Source of the DNA: Candidatus Flexifilum affinis | Lineage (GTDB): Bacteria; Chloroflexota; Anaerolineae; Aggregatilineales; Phototrophicaceae | Reading direction: 5' to 3' | DNA length: 64,000 nucleotides | NCBI GenBank assembly: GCA_016713325.1 | Contig: JADJPJ010000002.1 | Span: 744,001 to 808,000 of the forward strand | Part shown: positions 52,529-61,334 of the stretch, in pieces | Numbering within the stretch: position 1 is the stretch's first letter | Layout of the letters: each line of letters opens with the position of its first letter | The notes under the pieces: model-generated | Databases searched by the model: none | Told to the model about the DNA's origin: nothing | The model's input: only the letters and a program-made list of their open reading frames with translations | Program-made: the position numbers and the translations under genes

Positions 52529-53800
52529 CTACAGCGGCATCACACTGGTCGGATTCTGTGGTACATCGTTGTAGCGGATCTCAAAGTGCAGGTGCGTGCC
52601 GGTCGACTGGCCGGTGGAGCCGACGCCGCCGATCTGCTGGCCGGCGGAGATGTACTGTCCGCAGTTCACGTAGAAGCTGCTCAGGTGGCCGTAAATCGTG
52701 GTGAACGGCCCATGCGCCAGCACTACGAGATAGCCATAGCCCCAGTTGTTCCAGCCTGCGAAGATGACCGTGCCGCCGTTGGCCGCCATAACCGGAGTGC
52801 CCTCGGCTGCTGCCAGATCGACGCCCGTGTGAATCGACGAAAAGCCCTGGGTCCAGGTGTAGTTGTTGAGCGGACGCACCCAACCGCCGCCGCCGCCGGG
52901 GTTGTCGACGAGGCCGCAGCTTCCCGGGTCGCCGGGCGAAAACGAGATTCGTCCGCCGGATCCACTTTCATCGCCGCCGACTCGCTCGACCACCGGATTC
53001 CAGACGATCTGCTCGGCCACGCCGCCGGGCACGACGACACTGGTTCCAGGAGGAATCGGCGTTGTCGGGTCCGCGCCGAAAAGGTCGTTGTATTCCGAGT
53101 CGATGATGGCGTAGGGATCGACGCCGAACTGGTTGGCGATCTCCTGCACGGTCTGCTCGACAAGAATCGTGTGGTAGACGCCGTCAAGCGGCATGATGTT
53201 GATGCGCCGCCCCGGTCGCAATCCGCCAATCAGACTGCGATCATTGGCCCAGGCGATCGTCTCCGGTTGGATGCCAAAGCGCTCGGCGATGCGGTAAATG
53301 GTGTCACCCTGCTGTACTTCGTACTGGATGACCTCACTGCGCGGCCGATCGGGGATGATGGTGAAGGCGCTGTAGTCGGTGCGCGGTATCTCGAAGCCAA
53401 AGGTCGTCTGGTAGACAGCCAGGGGTGCGGCCAGCAGGGAGGCCCTGGCTTCTTCGTTCAGGGTCTGGGCGCTGGCCAGCACGAACTGCGCCTCGCCAGG
53501 TGACTCCGAGGCCAGCGGCGCCGCCGTAGGGAGCGCTGCCGAATCGGCCGTGGGCAGTGCGCCGGCCGTTTCCGTCGTTGGGGCGGGCGTCGCCGCGTTA
53601 GGAGCGGGCGTGTCAACCGGCGCTGAAGGTGGAAGCAGCAGCAGCGCCGCCGAGGCCGCCGTGAGGACGAAGGCGAACAGGAGGGCCATCAGCCCGATCA
53701 GCCGCCGAAACGGCGACATGGTCTGGAGGCGAACCGAACGAACGGGGCCGGTATCCGCCAGATGATCGGGCGTGGGTTCCTGCATGAAAGGCTGAGTCAT
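52529..53800 (-). CDS. LysM-containing M23 family metallopeptidase
   Basis: Cell-wall endopeptidase-like protein of 423 residues. A transmembrane or signal segment (about 32-56) is followed by a Pro/Ala/Thr-rich linker. Two LysM-like modules come next (YEVQQGDTIYRIAERFGIQPETIAWAN and HTILVEQTVQEIANQFGVDPYAI), then the M23 domain. Zinc ligands are seen in HTGVDLA and HLHFEIRY, with YGHLSSF between, so it should be active. It would cut peptidoglycan cross-links or stem peptides and is tethered to the envelope by its N-terminus. AGGATG precedes the ATG. A hairpin follows the gene. Confidence 0.92.
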   Translation of the reverse strand: MTQPFMQEPTPDHLADTGPVRSVRLQTMSPFRRLIGLMALLFAFVLTAASAALLLLPPSAPVDTPAPNAATPAPTTETAGALPTADSAALPTAAPLASESPGEAQFVLASAQTLNEEARASLLAAPLAVYQTTFGFEIPRTDYSAFTIIPDRPRSEVIQYEVQQGDTIYRIAERFGIQPETIAWANDRSLIGGLRPGRRINIMPLDGVYHTILVEQTVQEIANQFGVDPYAIIDSEYNDLFGADPTTPIPPGTSVVVPGGVAEQIVWNPVVERVGGDESGSGGRISFSPGDPGSCGLVDNPGGGGGWVRPLNNYTWTQGFSSIHTGVDLAAAEGTPVMAANGGTVIFAGWNNWGYGYLVVLAHGPFTTIYGHLSSFYVNCGQYISAGQQIGGVGSTGQSTGTHLHFEIRYNDVPQNPTSVMPL

Positions 53801-53888
53801 GATTCATCCTGAGGTAGGTGAACGATGAGGAAGGGGGAGGTTCAACGGCGCCTCCGCGAAGGATTCGGGTGCGCCATCAGAGTTGCGA

Positions 53889-54791
53889 CTAATCGTTGAG
53901 CGGTGCTTTGAAATCATAGATTCCGTCGCGAACCTGCCAGCGCAGCCCCTCGTTTTCGCAGACAAGCTGCTGCGAATCGTCGACGATGAGGGTTCCGCCG
54001 CAGTGCGGGCAGGCGAAGAGGTCTTCCGTCTGCGTGTTGTCGTCGGTAGCGCCGCGGGCCTGCGCTTGGACGAAGACGCTTGGCGTGACGAGCAGGCCGG
54101 TCTCCTGGAACAGCCCGTCGATGCCGGCTAGCAGTCCGACCGGGACGCGCCGCTTGAGCGCCGGCATTCGCAGCAGAGAGACTGGCAGGCGGCGTTTGAC
54201 TTCCAGCCGCGACTCGTGCATCGCGTTCCAGATATGCTGCGGGTGAAAGTCGAAATTCAGCTCTACAAATTCGACCGGCGCCAGATCGAACGGATTCCAG
54301 TTCTGCTTACCGGTCCAGTAACGTACCATCGACTTGAGGTGACGCTTGCTGGCATGTTCCAGAATGAAGGTTGCACCAGGGGTAAGCACTCGCCGGATCT
54401 CCGCCAGTGCCGTTTCGGCGTTAGCGATATGGTGCAGGACGCGGATCATCGTCGCTGCGTCGAAGGCGCCCGCCTTGAAGGGGAGCTGGTAGACATCGGC
54501 CGCCACATAGATGTAACGGTCGCTGCGCCCCAGATGTTCCTGCGCCTGTTTGAGCTGCGTGCGCGAATAGTCGAGTACGACGACCTGTTCGTAGCCGCGG
54601 TATTCTTCGGTGAGCCGGCCGAAGCCGGCGCCAATCTCCAGAAGCCGCCGGCCTGTGGGCGGCAAGAGCTTGCGCAAGGCGATGCGTTCGACGCGGTCCT
54701 CGTAGTCCCGCCCCTGACCATCCCAGAAGTCGGTTCGGTAGTTCGATCCCTCGTAATCGCAGATGGGCGGGCGTGTATCCTGCTGTGACAT
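53889..54791 (-). CDS. Class I SAM methyltransferase fused to a Trm112-like zinc ribbon
   Basis: 300-residue methyltransferase. The motif I is LEIGAGFGRLT, followed by VVLDYS, VAADVYQLPF and RVLHHIANAE, a standard UbiE/Methyltransf_11-type fold. The last about 40 residues match the small Trm112/YcaR family: CPHC, then LVCENEGLRWQVRDGIYDF, with the RDGI ending. In eukaryotes, Trm112 is a separate activator of several methyltransferases, so here the activator seems fused to its enzyme. Substrate unknown. ATG 54791 starts MSQQDTRPPICDYEGS; the longer frame to 54863 is less likely. Confidence 0.85.
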   Translation of the reverse strand: MSQQDTRPPICDYEGSNYRTDFWDGQGRDYEDRVERIALRKLLPPTGRRLLEIGAGFGRLTEEYRGYEQVVVLDYSRTQLKQAQEHLGRSDRYIYVAADVYQLPFKAGAFDAATMIRVLHHIANAETALAEIRRVLTPGATFILEHASKRHLKSMVRYWTGKQNWNPFDLAPVEFVELNFDFHPQHIWNAMHESRLEVKRRLPVSLLRMPALKRRVPVGLLAGIDGLFQETGLLVTPSVFVQAQARGATDDNTQTEDLFACPHCGGTLIVDDSQQLVCENEGLRWQVRDGIYDFKAPLND

Positions 54792-55001
54792 GTCCGGCAA
54801 ATCAGACTCTCGATGCTGGCGATTGCTCACAAGTATCGCGTTCCAGCGTCGAAAGTCAAGCACCGGAAAAGATGCGATGAGGGATGAGGGGTGAGAAATG
54901 AGGAAAAGCCAGAGCGTGAACTTCTCGTATCAACCGACACGCCGCTGCACTTAAATGCGCAACAGGCTGCTGCGCCTGGCCCTCATTCCTGATTACTCTC
55001 C

Positions 55002-55910
55002 CTATTGTCCTGGCAGCGGCGTCGGCAGGATGCCCATGTCGTCCGGCGCGGCCGGATCGGCGAAGTCGTATCCAACCGGCGCCAGCACCGTGGGCATGAG
55101 GAGTTGGGCCTGGGCATTGATGGCCTCCGGTCCACCGGCTGCGTAGACCTCGGGGCGTAGCTGCTGGTCCAGACCAGGGATGCCGCCCTGGGGCACAATA
55201 CCGGTCAGGCGTGGCAGGTTCTCCGGCGGGATGGATTCATCGGCCAGCTCGTAGTCGGTGCCGGCGGTGCGCGAGAAGCCCGGCCAGGGATTCTGCGAGT
55301 AGGTATTGTCGGCCAGCAGATTGACGGACTGGCCGCTGAGCAGAGCACTGACCAACTGGCCTGCGCCGTTGTAGTCGTCTGGCAGATTGTAGAGCGCCCG
55401 GGTAATCGGTTCGAAGATCAGGCGGAGGTTTTCAAATGGGTCATGCAACTGGGTCTGGTTCAAGGGGATGATGGCGCGCACATCCAGCGCCACGTCAATC
55501 TCCGTATCGACTGGCACGTCCAGGTCGAGGGCGACCGGCAGGCGTGTCCCTCTGGGCAGCGTCAGGAAGACGGTGGCCGAATTGACTTGCAGCGCCGGCG
55601 CGGAGATCGAAGCGAAGACGGTGAGTGGGACGTCGTCGGTCAGCGTGACGACGGTCGATTGATCCAGAGGCAGGTCGAACTGCACCGGGATGATGTCGCG
55701 CACCGGGATGGTCCAGTCGATGGTCGCCTGATCCAGCCCGACGAAGCTGCTGTGCAGACCGGCCACCAGCGGCGTGACCACATTGTTCTTGATGTCGAAG
55801 AGCAGCGTCGCCAGCACGACGACCGCGATGACCAGGATTAGGTTAACGAAGAACGAGAAAATGATCATGAACCGCCAGAAAGCCTTGCCGAACCCACGCA
55901 GCACGCGCAT
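55002..55910 (-). CDS. Single-pass membrane protein of unknown function
   Basis: 302 residues with one transmembrane helix (about residues 10-40, MIIFSFFVNLILVIAVVVLATLLF). The rest is extracytoplasmic and includes an amphipathic beta-rich region (TVVTLTDDVPLTVFASISAP, then LPVALDLDVPVDTEIDVALDV) and a Pro-rich C-terminus (ILPTPLPGQ). No cysteines and no catalytic motif. AGAGGGA precedes the ATG. Family not recognised. Confidence 0.72.
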   Translation of the reverse strand: MRVLRGFGKAFWRFMIIFSFFVNLILVIAVVVLATLLFDIKNNVVTPLVAGLHSSFVGLDQATIDWTIPVRDIIPVQFDLPLDQSTVVTLTDDVPLTVFASISAPALQVNSATVFLTLPRGTRLPVALDLDVPVDTEIDVALDVRAIIPLNQTQLHDPFENLRLIFEPITRALYNLPDDYNGAGQLVSALLSGQSVNLLADNTYSQNPWPGFSRTAGTDYELADESIPPENLPRLTGIVPQGGIPGLDQQLRPEVYAAGGPEAINAQAQLLMPTVLAPVGYDFADPAAPDDMGILPTPLPGQ

Positions 55911-55971
55911 TTTCTCTATCCCTCTGCGACGACCCGAATGAACAAACTATACACCAACCTTTCACAGCGCG

Positions 55972-56008
55972 GCAAAAAGAAAGAGCCCGCCATCGCTGGC
56001 AGGCTCTT
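55972..56008 (-). terminator. Rho-independent terminator after metK
   Basis: On the minus strand AAGAGCC...GGCTCTT forms a stem with inner TGCCA/TGGC(G) pairing, followed by TTTCTTTTT. It lies about 30 bases after the metK stop. Confidence 0.85.
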
Positions 56009-56036
56009 CGGTGAAGCGAGGGAAAACGCCCTGAGT

Positions 56037-57272
56037 TTAAAGACCGGCTTCGGCGCGCAGAATGGCGGCCTTGTCGGTGCGCTCCCACGGCACATTGAGA
56101 TCATCGGGACCAAGATGACGGTATGCGGCCACCTGACGGTACTGCGGCTTGCGCATGTCGAGGTCGCGGATGATCGCCGCCGGGCGCAGGTCGAAGTGCT
56201 TGCGGATCAGCGCCTCGATCTGCTCATCCGGAATGGCTCCGGTGCCGAACGTCTCGACGGCCACCGAAGTCGGGCGGGCGACGCCAATGGCGTAGGAGAC
56301 CTGAAGCTCGAAGCGGCGCGCCAGGCCGGCAGCGACCACGTTCTTGGCGACGTAGCGGGCCATGTAAGCCGCACTGCGGTCCACCTTTGTCGGGTCCTTG
56401 CCGCTGAAAGCGCCGCCGCCGTGACGGGCCACACCGCCATAAGTGTCGACAATGATCTTGCGGCCGGTCAGACCGGCATCGCCCATAGGGCCGCCGGTGA
56501 CGAAACGGCCGGTCGGATTGACGAAGATGCGGGTGTTGTCGTCCAGCAGGTGTTTGGGAACGACGCGCATGATGATCTCTTCGATCACGGTCTGGCGGAT
56601 TTCCGCCTGTTCGACGTCGGGCGCGTGCTGGGTCGAGATGACGATGGTGTCGACGCGCTTCGGCTTGCCGTAGGCGTACTCAACCGTCACCTGGCTCTTG
56701 GCATCGGGGCGCAGCCAGGCGATTTCGCCCGCCTTGCGCGCTTCAGCCAGGCGGCGCACAAGCTGATGCGCCAGCGAGATGGTCAGGGGCATCAGTTCCG
56801 GGGTTTCGTCACAGGCGAAGCCGATCATCATGCCCTGATCGCCGGCGCCCGTCGCCTCGATTTGCTCGTCGCTCATGCCGCCTTCGCGGGCTTCCAGCGC
56901 CTTATCAACGCCCTGCGCGATATCCGGAGACTGTTCCTTGATCGCCACCATCACGCCGCAGGTCTCGTAGTCGAAACCGTACTTGCCGCGCGTGTAGCCG
57001 ATGTCGCGCACGGTGTCGCGGACCAGCTTCTCGATGTCCACGTAAGCGGAGGTGGTGATTTCGCCGAACACGAACACAATGCCGGTGGTCGTCGAGGTTT
57101 CACAGGCGACGCGGGCATTGGGGTCGGCCCCGATGATGGCGTCAAGCACTGCGTCGGAGATCTGGTCGCACATCTTGTCGGGGTGTCCCTCCGACACCGA
57201 CTCGGACGTGAAGAAATAGCTCGGCGAGGTCATGAACGTGCTCGTCGCCTGCCGAAGCTGCGTATCGGTCAT
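56037..57272 (-). CDS. metK: S-adenosylmethionine synthetase
   Basis: Makes SAM from methionine and ATP. The N-terminal ATP motif [19 protein letters not shown] is present, followed by [21 protein letters not shown] (the hexapeptide and loop), [20 protein letters not shown] and the P-loop region [19 protein letters not shown]. Length of 411 residues is a little above the usual 385-400, with a short N-terminal extension. The ATG at 57272 is ten bases after AGGAGG. Its mRNA leader holds a SAM-I riboswitch and terminator, so expression should fall when SAM is plentiful. Confidence 0.97.
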   Translation of the reverse strand: MTDTQLRQATSTFMTSPSYFFTSESVSEGHPDKMCDQISDAVLDAIIGADPNARVACETSTTTGIVFVFGEITTSAYVDIEKLVRDTVRDIGYTRGKYGFDYETCGVMVAIKEQSPDIAQGVDKALEAREGGMSDEQIEATGAGDQGMMIGFACDETPELMPLTISLAHQLVRRLAEARKAGEIAWLRPDAKSQVTVEYAYGKPKRVDTIVISTQHAPDVEQAEIRQTVIEEIIMRVVPKHLLDDNTRIFVNPTGRFVTGGPMGDAGLTGRKIIVDTYGGVARHGGGAFSGKDPTKVDRSAAYMARYVAKNVVAAGLARRFELQVSYAIGVARPTSVAVETFGTGAIPDEQIEALIRKHFDLRPAAIIRDLDMRKPQYRQVAAYRHLGPDDLNVPWERTDKAAILRAEAGL

Positions 57273-57313
57273 GGATTGGCTCCTCCTGTAGTTGATGCCG
57301 TGAACCGTACAGA

Positions 57314-57348
57314 CAAAAAAACGCGCCTCTCTGGGATGAGAGGCGCGC
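57314..57348 (-). terminator. Riboswitch-controlled terminator in the metK leader
   Basis: On the minus strand CGCGCCTCT and AGAGGCGCG form a 9 bp GC-rich stem (57322-57330 and 57339-57347) followed by a T-run (57314-57321). Its CTCATCCC segment (57333-57340) can instead pair with the 3' strand of the aptamer P1, giving an antiterminator. Confidence 0.9.
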
Positions 57349-57369
57349 GATGACTGATCAGCTTGCTGC

Positions 57370-57474
57370 TCATCTCCCAGAGTTCAAAACTCTGTCGGAA
57401 TTGGCACCTTTCCGGCGCTCCGGGGGTTGCCGCGGTTTCGTAGAGCCGAATCTCTCCACCGCTCTGGATGATAT
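57370..57474 (-). ncRNA. SAM-I (S-box) riboswitch
   Basis: The minus strand reads ATCATCCAGAGCGGTGGAGA, then CTACGAAACCGCGGCAACC, then AAGGTGCCAATTCC and GGGAGATGAG, the conserved core of the SAM-I aptamer (P1 ends, the GGTGGAGGGA-like entry, GCAACC and GGTGCCAATTCC). It lies upstream of metK and is followed by a terminator, so SAM binding should turn metK off. Confidence 0.93.
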
Positions 57475-57565
57475 GGAGTTGTCACCCCACAGATGGGGCG
57501 AAATTACAATTTTACTTTAGCATTTTTCCCGTTGCAGACGCAAGGGCCGAGTTGTTCTGTTTGTG

Positions 57566-59026
57566 TCAGAGGGCCATCAAAGACGTATATTTTTGCGCCA
57601 GCGCCGCCGCTGCCAGCATCGCGAGCGACCTGAACAACGACTCTGACGCGCGTTCTTTTTCGTCCTGGCTGGCGGCGAGGTGCCGACGAGTCGTCTCCTC
57701 CATCGTCCGACGCGTGGTCGCATCCAGGTGCGGCGCCAGGTGGTCGAAGAGCAGCCTGTAGCCGTCTTTGCGCTCCAGCGCTTCGAGTCCGTCGAGGATC
57801 TGGCGGTGGGGCGGTCCTTCCCAGATGTTGAGGATCATCGCCTCGCGCAGATGACGCTCGACGCCGAACTCCGCCAGCGTTCCCATGCCGCCGTTGACTT
57901 CCATGGCCCATTTGGCTGTCTGCACGGCCAGTTCCGCCGTCCAGTATTTGGCGAGATGTACGATGATCCGAAACAGGATGAAGCGTTCCGAATAGCGCGG
58001 TGCGGGCTCCTTCCAGACCGCCTCGGCGAGCAGTACCGACTCCCAGGCCAGTGCGAAGGCCGCGCGCAGTTCGGCAAGGCGCTCCTCGAACTGGCGGCGC
58101 ATGAGGGGCTGATCGATCAGCTTTTTGCCAAAGATGTCGCGTCCGGCAGCGAAGGTGTAAGCATCGTACAGCGCCCGCTGCATCAGCGCCACCGCACCGA
58201 CACTGTTGGACACGCGCGATAGGTTGAGCACCTCCAGAATGTGGTTGATGCCATGGCCCGGTTCACCCAGGAAGTAGGCTTCGCTGTCCCTCAGCTCGAT
58301 TTCGCCGGTGGGCACCGACCGGGTGGCGATCTTGTCCTTCAGCCTGCGCAGCGTGTAGTTGAGCGCCCCGTCTTCGCGCAGCCGCGGCACCAGGAAGAGC
58401 GCCAGTCCACGGACGCCGGGGGGTGCATTCTCCGGACGCGCGGCCACCACGGCCAGTTCCGCGCCGGCGTTGCTGCAAAAATACTTGTCGCCCGTCAGAC
58501 TCCAGCCGCTTGCTGTCTGCCGGGCCACGGTCTCGACGGTCGCGCCTAAGTCACTCCCGCCGCGCGCGTCGGTCCTCCAGGTTGCGCCTTGCCAGACCCT
58601 ATCGTCATGCCTGAGGAGCAGGGGGAGGTAGCGATCGCGCACGGCCGGTTCAGCGTATTTGGCGACGGCCGCGGCCGTACCCAGCGACACCGTATGCGGG
58701 CAGTACAGGCCGACATCGTAGAAGCAGGTCAGATAGCCGACAGCATAGGCGGCAGGCATGGACTCTTCCAGCGCCCGCCAGACAGCGCCGGCTTTGTAGC
58801 TGGTTCTGAGCATCGTCCAGTAGGCTGGAGGAAAGAGGATCTCGTCGATGCGACTGCCGAAGCGATCGAACTGCCGTACCCAGGGGGTTCCAGCCCGATC
58901 CACGGCGGCGGAGGTCGCGAGGCCTTCGTTGTTCCAGTAAGCCTCGAATGGTTTGGCGATGCCTTCCGGGACCTGCACGCCGTTCGACCGCAAAAAAGCG
59001 CCTGGAGAAGAGAGCATCTCGAACAT
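57566..59026 (-). CDS. Acyl-CoA dehydrogenase family protein (AidB-like)
   Basis: FAD-dependent acyl-CoA dehydrogenase fold, 486 residues, closer to the AidB/longer-type group than to classical short-chain enzymes. It has WRTDARGGSDLGA at the FAD/substrate region, SGWSLTGDKYFCSNAG, the RDIFGKKLIDQPLMRRQFEERL helix, and the C-terminal NGGMGTLAEFGVERHLREA followed by WEGPPHRQILDGL. The substrate could be a fatty acyl-CoA, but AidB proteins act in alkylation response; which applies cannot be told. AAGGG lies ten bases before the ATG. Confidence 0.88.
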   Translation of the reverse strand: MFEMLSSPGAFLRSNGVQVPEGIAKPFEAYWNNEGLATSAAVDRAGTPWVRQFDRFGSRIDEILFPPAYWTMLRTSYKAGAVWRALEESMPAAYAVGYLTCFYDVGLYCPHTVSLGTAAAVAKYAEPAVRDRYLPLLLRHDDRVWQGATWRTDARGGSDLGATVETVARQTASGWSLTGDKYFCSNAGAELAVVAARPENAPPGVRGLALFLVPRLREDGALNYTLRRLKDKIATRSVPTGEIELRDSEAYFLGEPGHGINHILEVLNLSRVSNSVGAVALMQRALYDAYTFAAGRDIFGKKLIDQPLMRRQFEERLAELRAAFALAWESVLLAEAVWKEPAPRYSERFILFRIIVHLAKYWTAELAVQTAKWAMEVNGGMGTLAEFGVERHLREAMILNIWEGPPHRQILDGLEALERKDGYRLLFDHLAPHLDATTRRTMEETTRRHLAASQDEKERASESLFRSLAMLAAAALAQKYTSLMAL

Positions 59027-59149
59027 TGGATTTGCCCTTTCACATGAAGTAGCCAGGCGATTCTATCTCTAAGAAAGGGATGGGAAGTGAGAAATGCTCG
59101 CAGACAGCCGTCTCTCTCATTCCTCATCCCTGATTTCTCGTTCCTTCGC

Positions 59150-60355
59150 CTACTTTTCCCTCATATGCACCCGCGCACTGATCTCGTAGAGGATCACCAC
59201 CAGGATCGACGCGCCGAACAGGAAGGGCGGGATGATCTCCAGCGTCGAGCGCGCCGCCAGGAAGCCGATCAACGCGGGGATACCGGCGATGCCGATGCCG
59301 GCGCCCGCAACCTGAAAGCCGATGGCATTCGGGGTGTGGCGCGCCCCGACCCGAGCCAACGTCTGGGAGATGAAGACCGGGAACATGGGCGCCTGCGAAA
59401 AGCCGAAGAGCGCCAATCCCAGGAATCCGACATCGGGCGTTGGGCTCCACCAGATCAGCGCCGCCCCAGCCATAGTCCCGATTAGGCAGAGCCGCATGAG
59501 TCGATTAGGCTTGATGTAACTGATGATCGCCCCGAAGAAAATACGGCCGATGGTGAAGCTTCCCCAGTAGAAGCTGACCCAGAAACCGGCGGTCGCCTCG
59601 GGAATGCCTCGCGATTGGTTGTAGAGCGGGAACATCCACTGTCCAGGGGAGGTTTCCATGCCGGCATAGAAGAAGAAGAGGACGATGCCCAGCCAGACGG
59701 CCGGAATGCGAAGCGTGTCGCTCATGCGTACGCCCTGACCGCCATCAGCGCGGTGCGCCTGCGCGGCCATGGTGCGCCAGCGCCCTCGCATGAAGAGGAA
59801 GGCCAGCGTCACCACGCCGCTGATGAGAGTGACGAGCACGAAGGCCGCGCGCCAGGAGAGATCGTTGTCCAGGATGGCTGTGACGATGAGCGGCGAAACG
59901 GTCGCTCCAATGCCGAAGCAGGCGTGCAGCCAGTTGAGCGTGCGCTCGCTGTGATGCTCGGCCACGTAGGCGTTCAGCCCGGCGTCGATGAAGCCGCTGC
60001 CAACCCCCAGAAGGACGAACAGCGGGAGCAGCAGCAAGTAGCTGCCGAAAAACGCCGCCACCCCCAGGCTGATGGTTGTCAGCAGCCCACCGGCCAGCAG
60101 CGTCATGCCGATGCCGATTCGCCCCGTAATCGAGCCGGTCAGAAAGCTGCTGCTGAGATAGCCCAGCGTGGAGGCAGCCAGGAGCAGGCCGACGGCGTCG
60201 AGCGGCTGTCCAAACTCGGACTGCATCGGCGTCCAGGCGATCCCCAGGAGCGCGGAGGTCGAGGCCATGCCGATGAGGATGAAGGCGAGGTAGGCAACGA
60301 TGATGCTGATAAGCTTGTTTTGCTGATGGGTGGCTGGAAGGGCAGTCGTCGTCAT
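59150..60355 (-). CDS. MFS transporter
   Basis: Major facilitator of 401 residues with 12 predicted helices. Seen are SALLGIAWTPMQSEFGQPLDAVG in the first extracytoplasmic region, the TGSITGRIGIGMTLLAGG loop, and VGSGFIDAGLNAYVAEHHSERTLNWLHACFGIGATV, typical of sugar or small-solute MFS members (FucP/YfmO-like). In the second half FYWGSFTIGRIFFGAII is present. Substrate unknown. It is followed 123 bp later by the acyl-CoA dehydrogenase gene on the same strand. Confidence 0.9.
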   Translation of the reverse strand: MTTTALPATHQQNKLISIIVAYLAFILIGMASTSALLGIAWTPMQSEFGQPLDAVGLLLAASTLGYLSSSFLTGSITGRIGIGMTLLAGGLLTTISLGVAAFFGSYLLLLPLFVLLGVGSGFIDAGLNAYVAEHHSERTLNWLHACFGIGATVSPLIVTAILDNDLSWRAAFVLVTLISGVVTLAFLFMRGRWRTMAAQAHRADGGQGVRMSDTLRIPAVWLGIVLFFFYAGMETSPGQWMFPLYNQSRGIPEATAGFWVSFYWGSFTIGRIFFGAIISYIKPNRLMRLCLIGTMAGAALIWWSPTPDVGFLGLALFGFSQAPMFPVFISQTLARVGARHTPNAIGFQVAGAGIGIAGIPALIGFLAARSTLEIIPPFLFGASILVVILYEISARVHMREK

Positions 60356-60475
60356 TCAGAAACTCGGTTGGTTATAAAGGCATGCGATAACTCTAGCAGA
60401 ATCCCCGCCCGCCGCGAGAGTCCATTTTGGAACTGCTTGGAGCTGCGTGGCCCTATTGGCGCTAAATGGTGTGCA

Positions 60476-61312
60476 TCACTTGAAGGCGCTGATGCCGAAG
60501 GCTGCCTGGACCAGAACGACTTTCTTGAATCCGGCGGCCTTCAGACGCTCGACCACGCCGCGGGCCACCCTCGCCCCAAATGGGCTTTTCAGGTCACCAA
60601 TATAGTGGAACAGCCGTCCCTGCGGGGTCAGAATGCGAGCGAGCTGACGGTAGTATTCGCCTGAATAAAGGTCGCCGGCAAGCTGCATCGTCGGCGGGTC
60701 GTGGAGGATACTGTTGAAACTGCCGTCCGCCGCATCCTCGACATAGTCGAAGCTGTCGACGATGTGACGTTCGATGCGAGGATGGGTAAACAACTCACGC
60801 GACCAGGGATTCTGTGCGGCTACTTCGACCACAGCCGGGTCGAGCTCGATGGTGGTCACGTGCGTGGCAACTCGCGCCGCATGAATGGCCGTGTATCCGA
60901 GGCCCATTGAAGTATCCAGCACCCGTCCGGTGGGTCGCGCCGCCTTGATCTTTTCGACGGTGTCGCGATGCGGATCGGTATCCTTGATGCGGTGCATGGG
61001 AAACCCGGCGATCAACAGCGTGGGGGCGCCTGTGGTCGGCATGAGCGAACAGTTGCGGTTGGTGGTGGTGGAAAAAACCTGTATCTTGCGGATCGCGCTG
61101 TTCTCCAGCGCGTAGCAGCCGACATCGTCGCCGGCAATCTCCGCCGCATCGGCCCAGGTCAGGCGTTCACCTTCGGGGAACAGGATGCCATCGGCGGAGC
61201 GTTCCGCCGTGACCTGGGTCAGCCCCAGATCAGGAGAAATGCGTATCTCGCCGCTGCGCTCCTGGCTGGGATGGAGCAGCGGCGAGATCTGAAAGTGCGA
61301 GAGGACAATCAC
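60476..61312 (-). CDS. SAM-dependent methyltransferase, COG2521-like
   Basis: 278-residue protein of the group of predicted methyltransferases first noted in archaea (COG2521). A beta-rich N-terminal region of about 110 residues is followed by a Rossmann domain: RVLDTSMGLGYTAIHAAR (motif I), TTIELDPAVVEVAAQNPWS (acidic loop) and the N6-type catalytic motif LHDPPTMQLAG, as in nucleic acid or amine methyltransferases. GTG 61312 is the start in this frame and lacks a clear ribosome-binding site. It lies 22 bp after potA on the same strand. Substrate unknown. Confidence 0.82.
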   Translation of the reverse strand: MIVLSHFQISPLLHPSQERSGEIRISPDLGLTQVTAERSADGILFPEGERLTWADAAEIAGDDVGCYALENSAIRKIQVFSTTTNRNCSLMPTTGAPTLLIAGFPMHRIKDTDPHRDTVEKIKAARPTGRVLDTSMGLGYTAIHAARVATHVTTIELDPAVVEVAAQNPWSRELFTHPRIERHIVDSFDYVEDAADGSFNSILHDPPTMQLAGDLYSGEYYRQLARILTPQGRLFHYIGDLKSPFGARVARGVVERLKAAGFKKVVLVQAAFGISAFK

Positions 61313-61334
61313 AAACGGTTCGAAGTGAACATGG

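Noticed and set aside
55938..57353. 471-codon plus-strand frame opposite metK
   Set aside because: Antisense shadow; the minus strand is a clear MetK, and this frame spans its terminator region.
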